NCBI GenBank assembly: GCA_001302245.1 | Contig: LGYU01000011.1 | Coordinates: forward strand, 1-64,000 | DNA: 64,000 nt | Direction: 5' to 3' | DNA from: Chitinophagaceae bacterium PMP191F | GTDB taxonomy: Bacteria > Bacteroidota > Bacteroidia > Chitinophagales > Chitinophagaceae | Notes under the pieces: generated by a model | What the model was told of the DNA's origin: nothing | The model's input: only the letters and a program-made list of their open reading frames with translations | Database searches by the model: none | Shown here: piece after piece, positions 8,168-17,289 of the stretch | Layout: every line of letters begins with the position of its first letter | Position numbering within the stretch: the stretch's first letter is position 1 | Translations under genes and position numbers: made by a program

Positions 8168-9364
8168 TTACCGCTCAAAATAGCAAACGGTACCACCCAC
8201 CCAGGTTTTATCCTTATTATAGCGTACACCGATCATTTTACCCTTGCTGAGGCGTGCCAGGTTAATAGCTGGTTTCGGACGGGCCCAGCCATCTTTCCAC
8301 CAATACATCATCCTTATTTCTGCTTTGGCAGGAATATCAGGTGTTTCAATAATATCGGCGTACTGCACTTTACGTTGCAGTATCCAGTTGTGCGGGTCTG
8401 TTATTTTATCTATGTCTTTCTGCGTTACATCAATCACCACACCTTGTCCGGCAAACGAGAACAGAGGTTTCAATACATAATTTTCCAGGTCGTGCGGAAC
8501 CTGTTTGATCTCGTCCAGAAAGAAAGTGGACGGTACATATGGGTGACGGATAAATGGCAATGTGTATTTGCTGATGCGGTAAAACCAGTTGGGGTGCGGT
8601 ATCCATTCCACATCCAGTTCCTGCGTAATGTCAACAAATGATCCCAGTTGATCCTTTTGTGCGTTCAGTTCATCAAAGATCACCCGGTTGTATATGCGTT
8701 GTACGGCTGTTTTTACACCATCACGCATATAGAATAATTTTTTTCCCTCCTGTATTAGTTCTGTAATGCAAACAGGACGAATGCCGGTGATGGTTTCGGT
8801 ACAGTAAAAATCAATTCTTGTTTTCTGTTGGTGTGGTTTTATTTCCAGCAGGATCACGTTTTCTGCCGGTCTATTGCCGGTAAGAATACTACGCAGATCG
8901 TCACGGTAAGTATCCCTGGTGTAATTGCCCAGGTACTGCGTATAGTTTTCTGGTATGGAAAAGAACTGCCGCTGTATATCGGGAAACCAGCTTTGAAAAC
9001 CAAACAGGGTAGGAAATCCCTGCATTTCAATCAGTCGTGGTTCATGCTCACCTGTTTCTTCATTAACACATACACCAAAATCAAAAGCGATCATATGGGC
9101 ATGATCATTTTCACCCGGTACGCTGTCTTTGGCCGGAATGGCATTTTCGGTAAGGGTTTTAAATGCCGGATCAAGAATGATATCAACAATGCTTTCACAT
9201 GCATCGATCAGTTTATTGCCAAATGCCTTATCAATAAAAACAGGTGTTTCCGCTATTTTAAAATCAATGGCGCCGGGATATTCACTGTTCAGTTTATCAA
9301 CAAATGCATTGTATTGTTCTTCGGTAAATGCGGCGTTGTAGGCTTTGCGCAGACTGGTTACCAT
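8168..9364 (-). CDS. ATP-grasp-like protein, candidate amidoligase component
   Basis: This 398-residue protein has features of a circularly permuted or divergent ATP-grasp enzyme: NYVLKPLFSFAGQGV looks like the ATP-binding lysine and glycine loop (about residues 285-300), and an acidic patch with EIRMMYWW follows (about 355-365). An N-terminal part has IAFDFGVCV and LIEMQGFPTLFG. If correct, it would activate a carboxylate with ATP and join it to an amine. I cannot prove the fold by eye. The frame is open to 9517 but the extra 51 codons are repeat-like noncoding words, so ATG 9362-9364 (MVTSLRKAYN) is chosen. It follows the glutamine amidotransferase gene on the same strand, separated by a repeat-filled gap. 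Confidence 0.65.
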   Translation of the reverse strand: MVTSLRKAYNAAFTEEQYNAFVDKLNSEYPGAIDFKIAETPVFIDKAFGNKLIDACESIVDIILDPAFKTLTENAIPAKDSVPGENDHAHMIAFDFGVCVNEETGEHEPRLIEMQGFPTLFGFQSWFPDIQRQFFSIPENYTQYLGNYTRDTYRDDLRSILTGNRPAENVILLEIKPHQQKTRIDFYCTETITGIRPVCITELIQEGKKLFYMRDGVKTAVQRIYNRVIFDELNAQKDQLGSFVDITQELDVEWIPHPNWFYRISKYTLPFIRHPYVPSTFFLDEIKQVPHDLENYVLKPLFSFAGQGVVIDVTQKDIDKITDPHNWILQRKVQYADIIETPDIPAKAEIRMMYWWKDGWARPKPAINLARLSKGKMIGVRYNKDKTWVGGTVCYFER

Positions 9365-9409
9365 AACCGGTGGTTTATAAACGGAAGGTAATGATAAATA
9401 CAGGAAGTC

Positions 9410-9590
9410 GGAAAACATGAAATTGGAAAGCCAGGAAGATAAGGTACAAGGTGCAAGGTTCAGGGAAAGGCAGAAGTCTGAGGTCTGAAATCTGAAAAGA
9501 ATACCCGACTGGCTCATCCGGGCGGGCGAAATGCAGAGTATGGCGCATTAATAAAAGTCCGGAAGACCGGAAGTCAGGAATAAATGAATA
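9410..9590. repeat. Degenerate intergenic repeat words, copy 2
   Basis: The gap between the ATP-grasp-like gene and the amidotransferase holds GGTACAAGGTGCAAGG (9443-9458), AGTCTGAGGTCTGAAATCTG (near 9475) and GTCCGGAAGACCGGAAGTC (near 9554-9575). Near-identical words occur near 1330, 4620, 19020-19045 and 49929. Confidence 0.65.
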
Positions 9591-9603
9591 TCAGCACTTC
9601 AAA

Positions 9604-10461
9604 TTACACCACATGCTGCGTTTCGCTCAGCAATTGTTCTGTAGCAAGATTCAGGAAATTGGGAATGACATGTGCGTAGGTATACAGTATTTTGTCGGGA
9701 TCGTTCAGTTGTTCGATCATGGATTGCCATTTTTCAAAACCATGATTGTCTACAACGATCTGTTTACGATCATCACGTTGCAGGTACATGCTGGTACCCA
9801 CTGCATCTGCTTCCGGGTGAAACTGCGTTCCCACCATATATTGATTGAAACGTACACCCATAATGGCGCGTTCCAGCGGTACATGCGGACGTTCTTTTTC
9901 AATGGCCAGCAGACTGGCACCCAGTTCCTGCAGTTTGTCGTAGTCGGGTTGTACAACCTGGTAATCGCGGCTGTCCAGCACATAGAAAGGATCCTGTAAA
10001 CCGGCAAAAATGGGTTCATTGGTGCCATCGGGCAACATGTGTACCGGGAAAACACCAAAGGCAGTGGAACGTCTGCGTGTTACTTTGGCTATATTAAAGT
10101 ACCGGCAGGCAAGCTGGAAGGAATGACAGATAAAGAACACATATTTTTTGTGTTGATTTTTGTCATCCTCATTAAACCGGATGGTTTGCTGTATCCAGTT
10201 GAAATAAAGCTGCTCCCATTCGCTGCCCTCACTGTCGAGGGGAGATCCGGGGCCGCCACTGGAAATATAGAGATCGTAGGAAAAGTCTGGTAGCTGTTTA
10301 TGCTGCCGCACTTCAAATTCGTCACATACCAGTTTTAACTGGTGCTGGCGGGCAAACTCCTGTAACAATTCGCGCAAACAACGCATACCCTGGTTGGCAT
10401 GTCCTTCATAAAGGTCCAGGATCGCTACACGGATGGATGGTTGCTGTTCGTTCTTGTACAT
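9604..10461 (-). CDS. Class I glutamine amidotransferase-like protein
   Basis: This 285-residue protein has a type 1 glutamine amidotransferase fold. The nucleophile elbow is FICHSFQLACR with Cys112, and the His-Glu pair is in GTQFHPEAD (His215, Glu217). An oxyanion-region motif SSGGPGSP is at about 68-74. The position after the nucleophile reads His-Ser where most family members have a glycine, a small oddity. It should release ammonia from glutamine, or hydrolyse a gamma-glutamyl bond, for a partner synthetase. The partner is not fused, and the nearest candidates are the ATP-grasp-like protein downstream and the GCS2 and ATP-grasp enzymes at 19-21 kb. A -7 box lies five bases before the ATG. 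Confidence 0.85.
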   Translation of the reverse strand: MYKNEQQPSIRVAILDLYEGHANQGMRCLRELLQEFARQHQLKLVCDEFEVRQHKQLPDFSYDLYISSGGPGSPLDSEGSEWEQLYFNWIQQTIRFNEDDKNQHKKYVFFICHSFQLACRYFNIAKVTRRRSTAFGVFPVHMLPDGTNEPIFAGLQDPFYVLDSRDYQVVQPDYDKLQELGASLLAIEKERPHVPLERAIMGVRFNQYMVGTQFHPEADAVGTSMYLQRDDRKQIVVDNHGFEKWQSMIEQLNDPDKILYTYAHVIPNFLNLATEQLLSETQHVV

Positions 10462-10466
10462 CGCTG

Positions 10467-10474
10467 CAAAATTA
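10467..10474 (-). promoter_or_regulatory. -7 box of the amidotransferase gene
   Basis: On the minus strand it reads TAATTTTG, an exact TAnnTTTG match, ending five bases before the start codon at 10461. This spacing implies a leaderless or nearly leaderless mRNA. Confidence 0.5.
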
Positions 10475-10691
10475 CCAATTTTTACTGTTATAGCGGTCCG
10501 GAGGGGCTTTTATGTGCACTATAAAAGACAGTTTATTGCTGAAAATGCATGATGATTTAATAAAATTTTAAACTGTTCTCCGGGGCTTTTTGCAGTCAGA
10601 AGGTTTTGTCAGGAGCTTTTACTGCTTAATCAGTAACTTTAAAAAGATTGCCTGCCTGTTATTTTCATACACCAAAAACAATGTAAATAAT

Positions 10692-12008
10692 ATGGCTGCA
10701 CCCGCTCCTGCATTAAAAAAAGTATTGAAACCTGTACATCTGTGGGCTATCGCTGTAGGCCTGGTGATCTCCGGCGAATACTTCGGCTGGAATTACGGAT
10801 GGGGCATTGCAGGTACTATGGGACTTCTGATCGCCACATTGATCGTTACCGTTTTTTATATTGTATTTATTTTCAGTTTTACAGAACTGACCGCTGCTAT
10901 ACCACATGCAGGGGGGACTTTTGCCTATGCTTATAAGGCATTGGGGCCAATAGGCGGAATGATTGCCGGGTATGCCACACTTGTTGAGTTTCTGCTGGCA
11001 CCTCCGGCTATTGCTTTTGCACTGGGTAGTTATGTACATTTCCTGTATCCGGCTATACCTGCGTTGACAACCGGCATAGTTTGCTTTGTTGTATTTACAT
11101 TGATCAATCTGCTGGGTATTAAAGAGTCTGCGGTATTTACACTTGTAGTAACCCTGCTGGCAGTGGCTGAGTTATTGTTATTCATGGGTATTGTAGCGCC
11201 TGCTTTTTCCATGAATAATTTTATGCAGCATGCCATGCCGGCCGGCTGGCCTGGTGTTTTTGCTGCAATACCATTTGCGATCTGGTTTTACCTGGCAATT
11301 GAAGGAGTGGCCATGGCAGCAGAAGAGGTAGAGCAACCACAACAAACAATACCACGCGGATACATTTATGGCATCTTTACGTTGGTGGTACTGGCATTGG
11401 GCGTAATGATATTTACCGGCGGTATTACAGACTGGCGTCGATTGAGCAATATTGATTATCCGCTACCGGAGGCAATAGGTATTGTATTGGGTAAACAAAA
11501 CAACCTGACAAAATTATTTGCAGGCATTGGCCTGTTTGGATTGATCGCTTCTTTTCACAGTATTATTGTAGGTTATTCAAGACAGATCTTTGCATTGGCA
11601 AGAAGTGGATATCTGCCTGTTTACCTGGCTGGCGTTAACAAAAAATTCCGTACACCGCACCGCGCGCTGCTGGCCGGCGGTGGTATTGGTATCATTGCAC
11701 TGTGTGCCGGTTCTACCGACAAGGCGATCATCATTGCTGCATTGGGTGCTATCGTATTGTATATTATCAGCATGATCAGCCTGTTTATACTGCGGCGTAA
11801 AGAGCCTGACCTGGAGCGACCTTTTAAAGTGCCCTTTTATCCGTGGTTTCCGCTGATTGCCTTATTGCTGGCAATACTATGTTTAATTGCTATTGTGTGG
11901 TATAACTGGTTATTGAGTGTATTGTTCTTTGCAGGATTGCTGGTGGCAGGATTTATTTTTGTTCTGACCGGCAGGTGGAGGAAGAGCAGCCAGGTTGTAT
12001 CCATATAA
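10692..12008 (+). CDS. eat: Ethanolamine permease (APC superfamily)
   Basis: This 438-residue transporter has about twelve hydrophobic helices and APC landmarks: ISGEYFGWNYGW in helix 1, PHAGGTFAYAYKALGP in helix 2-3, and WFYLAIEGVAMAAEEVEQP in the mid region. These match the ethanolamine permease branch of the amino-acid/polyamine/organocation superfamily. It should import ethanolamine across the inner membrane. It is followed after 28 bases by eutB, so substrate and operon agree. The frame is open to 10590 but those codons do not look like a transporter N-terminus; the ATG at 10692 (MAAPAPALKK) is chosen. Confidence 0.88.
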   Translation: MAAPAPALKKVLKPVHLWAIAVGLVISGEYFGWNYGWGIAGTMGLLIATLIVTVFYIVFIFSFTELTAAIPHAGGTFAYAYKALGPIGGMIAGYATLVEFLLAPPAIAFALGSYVHFLYPAIPALTTGIVCFVVFTLINLLGIKESAVFTLVVTLLAVAELLLFMGIVAPAFSMNNFMQHAMPAGWPGVFAAIPFAIWFYLAIEGVAMAAEEVEQPQQTIPRGYIYGIFTLVVLALGVMIFTGGITDWRRLSNIDYPLPEAIGIVLGKQNNLTKLFAGIGLFGLIASFHSIIVGYSRQIFALARSGYLPVYLAGVNKKFRTPHRALLAGGGIGIIALCAGSTDKAIIIAALGAIVLYIISMISLFILRRKEPDLERPFKVPFYPWFPLIALLLAILCLIAIVWYNWLLSVLFFAGLLVAGFIFVLTGRWRKSSQVVSI

Positions 12009-12036
12009 CGCTGTATAAAACTATAGTACAATACAT

Positions 12037-13404
12037 ATGTCATTTGCAATTACCATAGGTCATTATACTTATCGTTTTCAGGATCTGAAAACACTATTGG
12101 CAAAAGCTTCTCCCCTGCGTTCGGGAGATGTATTGGCCGGGCTGGCTGCAGATAGCGATGAAGAACGTGTGGCGGCCCAGATGGCACTGGCAGATGTTCC
12201 GCTAAAGACTTTTTTACAGGAAACAGTAATCCCCTACGAGCAGGATGAAATTACACGCCTGATCATTGATTCGCATAATAAAGAGGTTTTTACATTGGTC
12301 AGCAGCTTTACCACAGGTGAATTGCGCGACTGGTTATTGAGTGATGCAGCTACTGCTGCCATGTTGCAAACACTGGCACCGGGTTTAACGCCGGAAATGG
12401 TGGCCGCTGTTTCCAAACTGATGCGTAACCAGGATCTGGTGGCGGTAGCACGCAAATGTGAAGTGGTAACAAAGTTCCGTAATACCATTGGTTTGAAAGG
12501 ACGTTTTTCTACCCGCCTGCAACCCAACCACCCTACAGATGATCTGAAAGGTATTGCAGCCAGCCTGGTAGATGGACTATTGTATGGCAGTGGCGATGCA
12601 GTAATTGGTATTAATCCTGCTACCGATAATCCCGCCACTGTTATTGCATTATTACAGATGTTGGAAGAGGTGCGCGAAAAATATGCTATTCCTGTGCAAT
12701 CATGTGTATTATGTCATATTACCACTACTCTGAACATCATACCACGCGGAGCTCCTGTTGATCTTGTGTTTCAATCGATCGGCGGAACTGAAAAAACAAA
12801 TGCGGCGTTTGGCGTAAACATGGCATTGCTGCAGGAGGCTTACGATGCTGCCAATACTTTGCAACGTGGTACTGTGGGTAATCATTTTATGTATTTTGAA
12901 ACCGGGCAGGGTAGTTCTTTATCTGCCAATGCACATGAAGGCGTTGATCAGCAAACCTGCGAAGCAAGGGCATATGCAGTGGCGCGTGCATTTAATCCAT
13001 TACTGGTAAATTCAGTAGTAGGATTCATCGGGCCTGAATACCTGTTCGACGGTAAACAGATCACGCGTGCGGCACTGGAAGATCATTTCTGTGCAAAATT
13101 GTTAGGGCTGCCAATGGGAATGGATATCTGCTATACCAATCATGCGGCAGCAGACCAGGACGATATGGACAACCTGCTGGTATTGATGGGGGTAGCCGGC
13201 TGTAACTATATCATGGGGGTGCCGGGTTCAGATGATATCATGCTCAATTATCAATCTACCTCTTTTCACGATGCTCTTTTTATCAGAAAATTACTGAACT
13301 TACGTCCTGCGCCGGAATTTGAACAATGGCTTATACAGCAAGGTATTATGGATGAGCAGGGAAATCATTTGCCGGTAAATGCCAATCACCGGCTGTTGCA
13401 GTAA
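12037..13404 (+). CDS. eutB: Ethanolamine ammonia-lyase large subunit
   Basis: At 455 residues this is full length for EutB. It forms the TIM-barrel subunit that binds ethanolamine and, with EutC, adenosylcobalamin, and converts ethanolamine to acetaldehyde and ammonia. Recognisable stretches are GLKGRFSTRLQPNHPTDD, FQSIGGTEKTNAAFGVN, YFETGQGSSLSANAHEG and GVAGCNYIMGVPGSDDIML. It lies 28 bases after the permease and is separated from its light-chain partner by a secreted phosphodiesterase gene. No reactivase (eutA), shell protein or aldehyde dehydrogenase gene is in the window, and I see no cobalamin riboswitch upstream of the operon. Confidence 0.95.
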   Translation: MSFAITIGHYTYRFQDLKTLLAKASPLRSGDVLAGLAADSDEERVAAQMALADVPLKTFLQETVIPYEQDEITRLIIDSHNKEVFTLVSSFTTGELRDWLLSDAATAAMLQTLAPGLTPEMVAAVSKLMRNQDLVAVARKCEVVTKFRNTIGLKGRFSTRLQPNHPTDDLKGIAASLVDGLLYGSGDAVIGINPATDNPATVIALLQMLEEVREKYAIPVQSCVLCHITTTLNIIPRGAPVDLVFQSIGGTEKTNAAFGVNMALLQEAYDAANTLQRGTVGNHFMYFETGQGSSLSANAHEGVDQQTCEARAYAVARAFNPLLVNSVVGFIGPEYLFDGKQITRAALEDHFCAKLLGLPMGMDICYTNHAAADQDDMDNLLVLMGVAGCNYIMGVPGSDDIMLNYQSTSFHDALFIRKLLNLRPAPEFEQWLIQQGIMDEQGNHLPVNANHRLLQ

Positions 13405-13468
13405 ACCGTTACTGCATTGCTGAGGGCATGGGTAAGAAATGTATCTGTACTAACGATAAAAATGTATT

Positions 13469-14746
13469 ATGCTGAACAGGTTGCCCCTGATGTTATTGAG
13501 TTGCCTGATGATCGGTACACAGGTAAATGCACAACGTCCCAAGGATACTACACAACACGTGATCATCAACAGGACTAACAGTCCCGATCAGATGAACAAA
13601 CCTTATGTGATCATGATCTCTGCTGATGGATTCCGGTATGACTTTGCACAGAAATATCATGCAGAAAACCTGTTGCGATTGTCTGGAAAAGGGGTAAGGG
13701 CTGATTATATGATCCCTTCTTTTCCTTCTCTTACTTTTCCCAACCATTATTCGCTGGTAACAGGATTGTACCCGGCTCATCATGGTATTGTAAGCAATTA
13801 TTTTTATGCACCATCGGTTGGTAAAAAGTATGCATATACTGTAAATGCTGCAGACAGTGGCTGGTATGGCGGAATACCGCTATGGGTGCTGGCAGAACAA
13901 CAGCAGATGTTATCTGCCAGTTTTTACTGGGTTGGTTCAGAGGCAGCAATACAGGGTGTGAGACCTACCTATTATTATTCGTACAACGAAGATATCGCCA
14001 TTGATAAACGTATTGAAACGCTCAGGAACTGGTTACAGTTACCTCAGGAAAGACGTCCGCATATGATCACGTTCTATTTCCCTGAAGTAGATCATGAAGC
14101 ACATACCTATGGACCAGAAAGTCCGCAGACAGCAGCAGCCGTGCAGTTTGTAGATAAGAGTGTTGGTAAAATGACGGCGATGGTTGATTCGCTGCATTTA
14201 CCGGTTGATTTCGTCTTTGTATCAGATCATGGAATGGCTGCTGTAGATACTGCCAGTCCTATTCCTTTGCCGGCTATTGATACTTCAAAGTTTATTATAT
14301 CTTATGAAGATGTGTTGGTGCAGCTATATGCAAAAGACCCAACGTATGTTCGTGATACGTATGAACAGTTAAAGGCGGGCGTCAGTCATTACAAAGTATA
14401 CCTGCCCGATGAAACGCCTGCTGACTGGCATTATACACGTAGTGATGATAAGTTTCATCGTATCGGCGACATCATACTGGCACCAGAATATCCCAAAGTG
14501 TTTTCTGTACGTAGCGGCAGCCGGATAAAACCAGGTAAACATGGCTATGATCCACGCCAGGTACCTGTAATGCGTTCTACATTTATGGCATGGGGGCCAC
14601 ATATCAAAAAAATGAAACGGCTCAAACCTTTTGAAAATATTAATGTGTACCCATTGGTTGCACAATTGCTGCAACTGATAATACAGGATCCTATAGATGG
14701 AAAACCGGAAGTATTGAAAAAGATCATCCATAAAACAAAGCACTGA
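13469..14746 (+). CDS. Exported nucleotide pyrophosphatase/phosphodiesterase-like enzyme (ENPP type)
   Basis: This 425-residue protein has a signal peptide (about 1-21) and the alkaline-phosphatase-superfamily core. Metal and catalytic motifs are MISADGFRYD (Asp53), PSLTFPNHYSLVTGLYP with nucleophile Thr89, VDHEAHTYGP, FVSDHGM and KPGKHGYDP. ENPP enzymes cleave phosphodiesters such as nucleotide pyrophosphates or glycerophosphocholine in the periplasm or outside the cell. It sits between eutB and eutC with short gaps, so it is probably in the operon. The inference is that it frees ethanolamine-containing head groups for import. The sequence does not show substrate specificity. Confidence 0.88.
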   Translation: MLNRLPLMLLSCLMIGTQVNAQRPKDTTQHVIINRTNSPDQMNKPYVIMISADGFRYDFAQKYHAENLLRLSGKGVRADYMIPSFPSLTFPNHYSLVTGLYPAHHGIVSNYFYAPSVGKKYAYTVNAADSGWYGGIPLWVLAEQQQMLSASFYWVGSEAAIQGVRPTYYYSYNEDIAIDKRIETLRNWLQLPQERRPHMITFYFPEVDHEAHTYGPESPQTAAAVQFVDKSVGKMTAMVDSLHLPVDFVFVSDHGMAAVDTASPIPLPAIDTSKFIISYEDVLVQLYAKDPTYVRDTYEQLKAGVSHYKVYLPDETPADWHYTRSDDKFHRIGDIILAPEYPKVFSVRSGSRIKPGKHGYDPRQVPVMRSTFMAWGPHIKKMKRLKPFENINVYPLVAQLLQLIIQDPIDGKPEVLKKIIHKTKH

Positions 14747-14837
14747 GTTTTCCGGAACGGATAGGCTATTGTATTGGTATTTTTTGCACTGGTACACAGC
14801 GATTGTAAATTGTAATAACAATACCGCAGCTACACTT

Positions 14838-15596
14838 ATGGCAGTTCCTGAAAAATATACCGCAGGTGATCCCTGGCAATCACTAAAAACGTTTACGACG
14901 GCAAGAATTGCGCTGGGACGTACCGGCACCGGACTGCCGCTAAAGCAATGGTTGCAGTTTAAAATGGCGCATGCGCACGCACGTGATGCTGTGTATTCTG
15001 TATTACAAACAGAAAAGATCGTTGCTGAATTGGAAGATACCGGGTTGGCAGTATTGTTGCTGAACAGTCAGGCCACCGGCAGAGACCATTACCTGCAACG
15101 TCCGGATCTTGGTCGCAGATTACATGCTGTTGCTGCTGAAAGATTACAAACATATGCCGGCGACTATGATATTGTTTTTGTGGTGGCAGATGGATTATCA
15201 GCAACTGCCGCAAATCGTCATGCAGCAGCGTTGATTAAAACATTACTTCCATTGTTTCGTGAAAAGGGTTTTACCATGGCGCCGGTTTGCCTGGTACAGC
15301 AGGGACGTGTGGCTGTGGGGGATGATATCGGTACATTGCTGCGGGCAAAGCTGGTGCTGTTGCTGGTAGGAGAGCGGCCGGGTTTAAGTGCTCCCGATAG
15401 CCTGGGCGTATATATAACCTATAAACCTGTTCCGGGATTAACGGACGAATCGCGTAACTGTATTTCTAACATACATGCAGCAGGGTTATCCATAACAGTA
15501 GCCGCACAAAAGATCAACTACCTCGTTACTACTGCATTGCGTTTACAATTATCGGGTGTTTACCTGAAAGATGAATCTGAATTGTTGTACGAATAA
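14838..15596 (+). CDS. eutC: Ethanolamine ammonia-lyase small subunit
   Basis: This 252-residue protein is EutC, the cobalamin-binding light chain. It has TTARIALGRTGTGLP near the N-terminus, KMAHAHARDAVYS, the RPDLGRRL motif, and VLLVGERPGLSAPDSLGVY followed by RNCISNIHAAGL, all typical of the family. Its partner EutB is encoded at 12037. The frame extends to 14769, but ATG 14838 (MAVPEKYTAG) fits the family N-terminus. The stop codon overlaps the T-run of the convergent terminator at 15601-15624. Confidence 0.93.
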   Translation: MAVPEKYTAGDPWQSLKTFTTARIALGRTGTGLPLKQWLQFKMAHAHARDAVYSVLQTEKIVAELEDTGLAVLLLNSQATGRDHYLQRPDLGRRLHAVAAERLQTYAGDYDIVFVVADGLSATAANRHAAALIKTLLPLFREKGFTMAPVCLVQQGRVAVGDDIGTLLRAKLVLLLVGERPGLSAPDSLGVYITYKPVPGLTDESRNCISNIHAAGLSITVAAQKINYLVTTALRLQLSGVYLKDESELLYE

Positions 15597-15624
15597 AAAA
15601 GGCCGGATATTTTACAACCCGGCC
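15595..15624 (-). terminator. Terminator of the amidase-amidohydrolase operon
   Basis: GGCCGG (15601-15606) and CCGGCC (15619-15624) pair around a 12-base loop, and six T on the minus strand follow at 15595-15600. It lies nine bases after the amidohydrolase stop and also touches the eutC stop. Confidence 0.7.
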
Positions 15625-15632
15625 ATCAGCAA

Positions 15633-17255
15633 TTATTTTACTTTTTCACCGCCTACGTAAGTGGCCAGTACTTTTATTGAAAGCAATTCTTCCGGTTTGG
15701 TTTTCATCAGGTCTTTATCGGTAATAATAAAATCGGCCAGTTTACCTTTTTCCAGGCTGCCCTTTTCATGTTCTTCAAAATTTGACCTGGCAGCCCAGAT
15801 CGTCATACCACGCAATGCTTCCTCACGGGTCAGTGCGTTTTCGACCTGGTAACCACCATCCGGCCATCCTTTGGCATCTTTACGTACCACGGCCGCATAG
15901 AAAGTTTTGAAAGGAGAAATATCTTCTACCGGGAAGTCCGTGCCCAATGGAATCCAGCCATTCTGTTGCAGCAATTGTTTGTATGCATAGGCACCTTTTA
16001 CGCGCTCTGCTCCCAGGCGATCTCCTGCCCAATACATATCGCTGGTGGCATGTGTTGGCTGTACGGAAGGTACAATATTGTACTGACCAAATAATGTAAA
16101 ATCGTGCTGGTTCACTACCTGTGCATGTTCAATACGCCAGCGCAGGTCATTCTTTTCCTTCAGGTATTTTGCGTACGTATTCAGTATAATACGGTTGCCG
16201 GAATCACCAATGGCATGTGTGCACATCTGGAACCCGTTTTCATAAATGATCCTGGCAACAGAATCAAAATGTGCAGGGGTACTTAACAGGAAACCCCGCC
16301 AGCCCGGTTTATCATTGTAAGGCTGTAACAAACAGGCCCCTCTTGATCCTAATGCTCCATCTGCATATACTTTGAAAGAACGTACATTCAACCGGCCTGT
16401 TTTTATTTTTCCTTTTTTGAATAAGAAAGTATAATTCTCCGGCGCATCGCTCAGCATGGCATACATACGCATTTTCAGATCGCCTGATTGCTGAATACTG
16501 TCTATAAAACTTACTTCCTGGTGATCCAGGCCACAATCGTCAACAGTAGTAAGCCCTACCGCAAAACAATTTTCCTGTGCAGCCAGCAAAGCGGCTTTCA
16601 TCTGCGCCGGTGTTGGTGCAGGGATAATTTTAAATACAAGCCCTTCTGCATTATCAACCAATATACCGGTAAGCTTTCCGTTTTTAGTTTCTACTGTACC
16701 GCCAGTAAGCTGCATGCCGGGTTTTACACCTGCCATATCAAGAGCTTTCTGGTTGGCAATGGCTGCATGTCCGTCAATTCTTGACAATATCACCGGTCTG
16801 TTGGGGAATAATACATTGAGCTGATCATTGACCGGAAAATCTTTAACAGCCCAGTCGTTCTGATCCCAGCCACGACCGATCAGCCAGCCTTCGGGGTTCG
16901 CAGCAGCAAAGGCTTTCAGTTTATCCAGAATTTCCTGCCAACTGGTTGTTCCTGTAAGATTAGCTGTTCGCAGGCCCAATCCGTAACGGTAAAAATGAGC
17001 ATGTGCATCAATCAGGCCGGGATATATAAAAGCGCCCTTTGCATCATTTTTTGCAGTTGCTTCATACTGCTGTTCAATAGTTTCGTTAGTGCCGGTAGCT
17101 ACTATTTTTCCGTCTTTCACGGCAATGGCAGTAGCAGTAGAAAAAGCGCTGTCTACGGTGTAAACGGTGGCATTGTATACAACAAGATCAACTTTTTCCC
17201 TGGTATTACAGCTTATAATGGCAAGTAATCCAAGTGCTGTGCAGAATCGTTTCAT
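15633..17255 (-). CDS. Exported metal-dependent amidohydrolase (YtcJ-like)
   Basis: This 540-residue protein belongs to the amidohydrolase superfamily (Amidohydro_3, YtcJ/NfdA type). A lipoprotein signal ends in IISC (Cys16). Metal ligands appear in GLIDAHAHFYRYG and later in THAIGDSGN and HAQVVN; the last conserved motif is LGTDFPVE. The family hydrolyses N-substituted amides or formamides, usually of unknown natural substrate. It is 34 bases downstream of the amidase gene and shares the terminator at 15595-15624, so the two form an operon of exported amide hydrolases. They may break down an amide that could feed the neighbouring ethanolamine or amidoligase genes; this is inference. Confidence 0.85.
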   Translation of the reverse strand: MKRFCTALGLLAIISCNTREKVDLVVYNATVYTVDSAFSTATAIAVKDGKIVATGTNETIEQQYEATAKNDAKGAFIYPGLIDAHAHFYRYGLGLRTANLTGTTSWQEILDKLKAFAAANPEGWLIGRGWDQNDWAVKDFPVNDQLNVLFPNRPVILSRIDGHAAIANQKALDMAGVKPGMQLTGGTVETKNGKLTGILVDNAEGLVFKIIPAPTPAQMKAALLAAQENCFAVGLTTVDDCGLDHQEVSFIDSIQQSGDLKMRMYAMLSDAPENYTFLFKKGKIKTGRLNVRSFKVYADGALGSRGACLLQPYNDKPGWRGFLLSTPAHFDSVARIIYENGFQMCTHAIGDSGNRIILNTYAKYLKEKNDLRWRIEHAQVVNQHDFTLFGQYNIVPSVQPTHATSDMYWAGDRLGAERVKGAYAYKQLLQQNGWIPLGTDFPVEDISPFKTFYAAVVRKDAKGWPDGGYQVENALTREEALRGMTIWAARSNFEEHEKGSLEKGKLADFIITDKDLMKTKPEELLSIKVLATYVGGEKVK

Positions 17256-17289
17256 AATTGCTGGTGTATAAGTAAAGTATTGTTACCTG

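Noticed and set aside
10462-10691. Cobalamin riboswitch before the ethanolamine operon
   Set aside because: No B12-box-like core (GCCACTG type) or long structured leader was seen.
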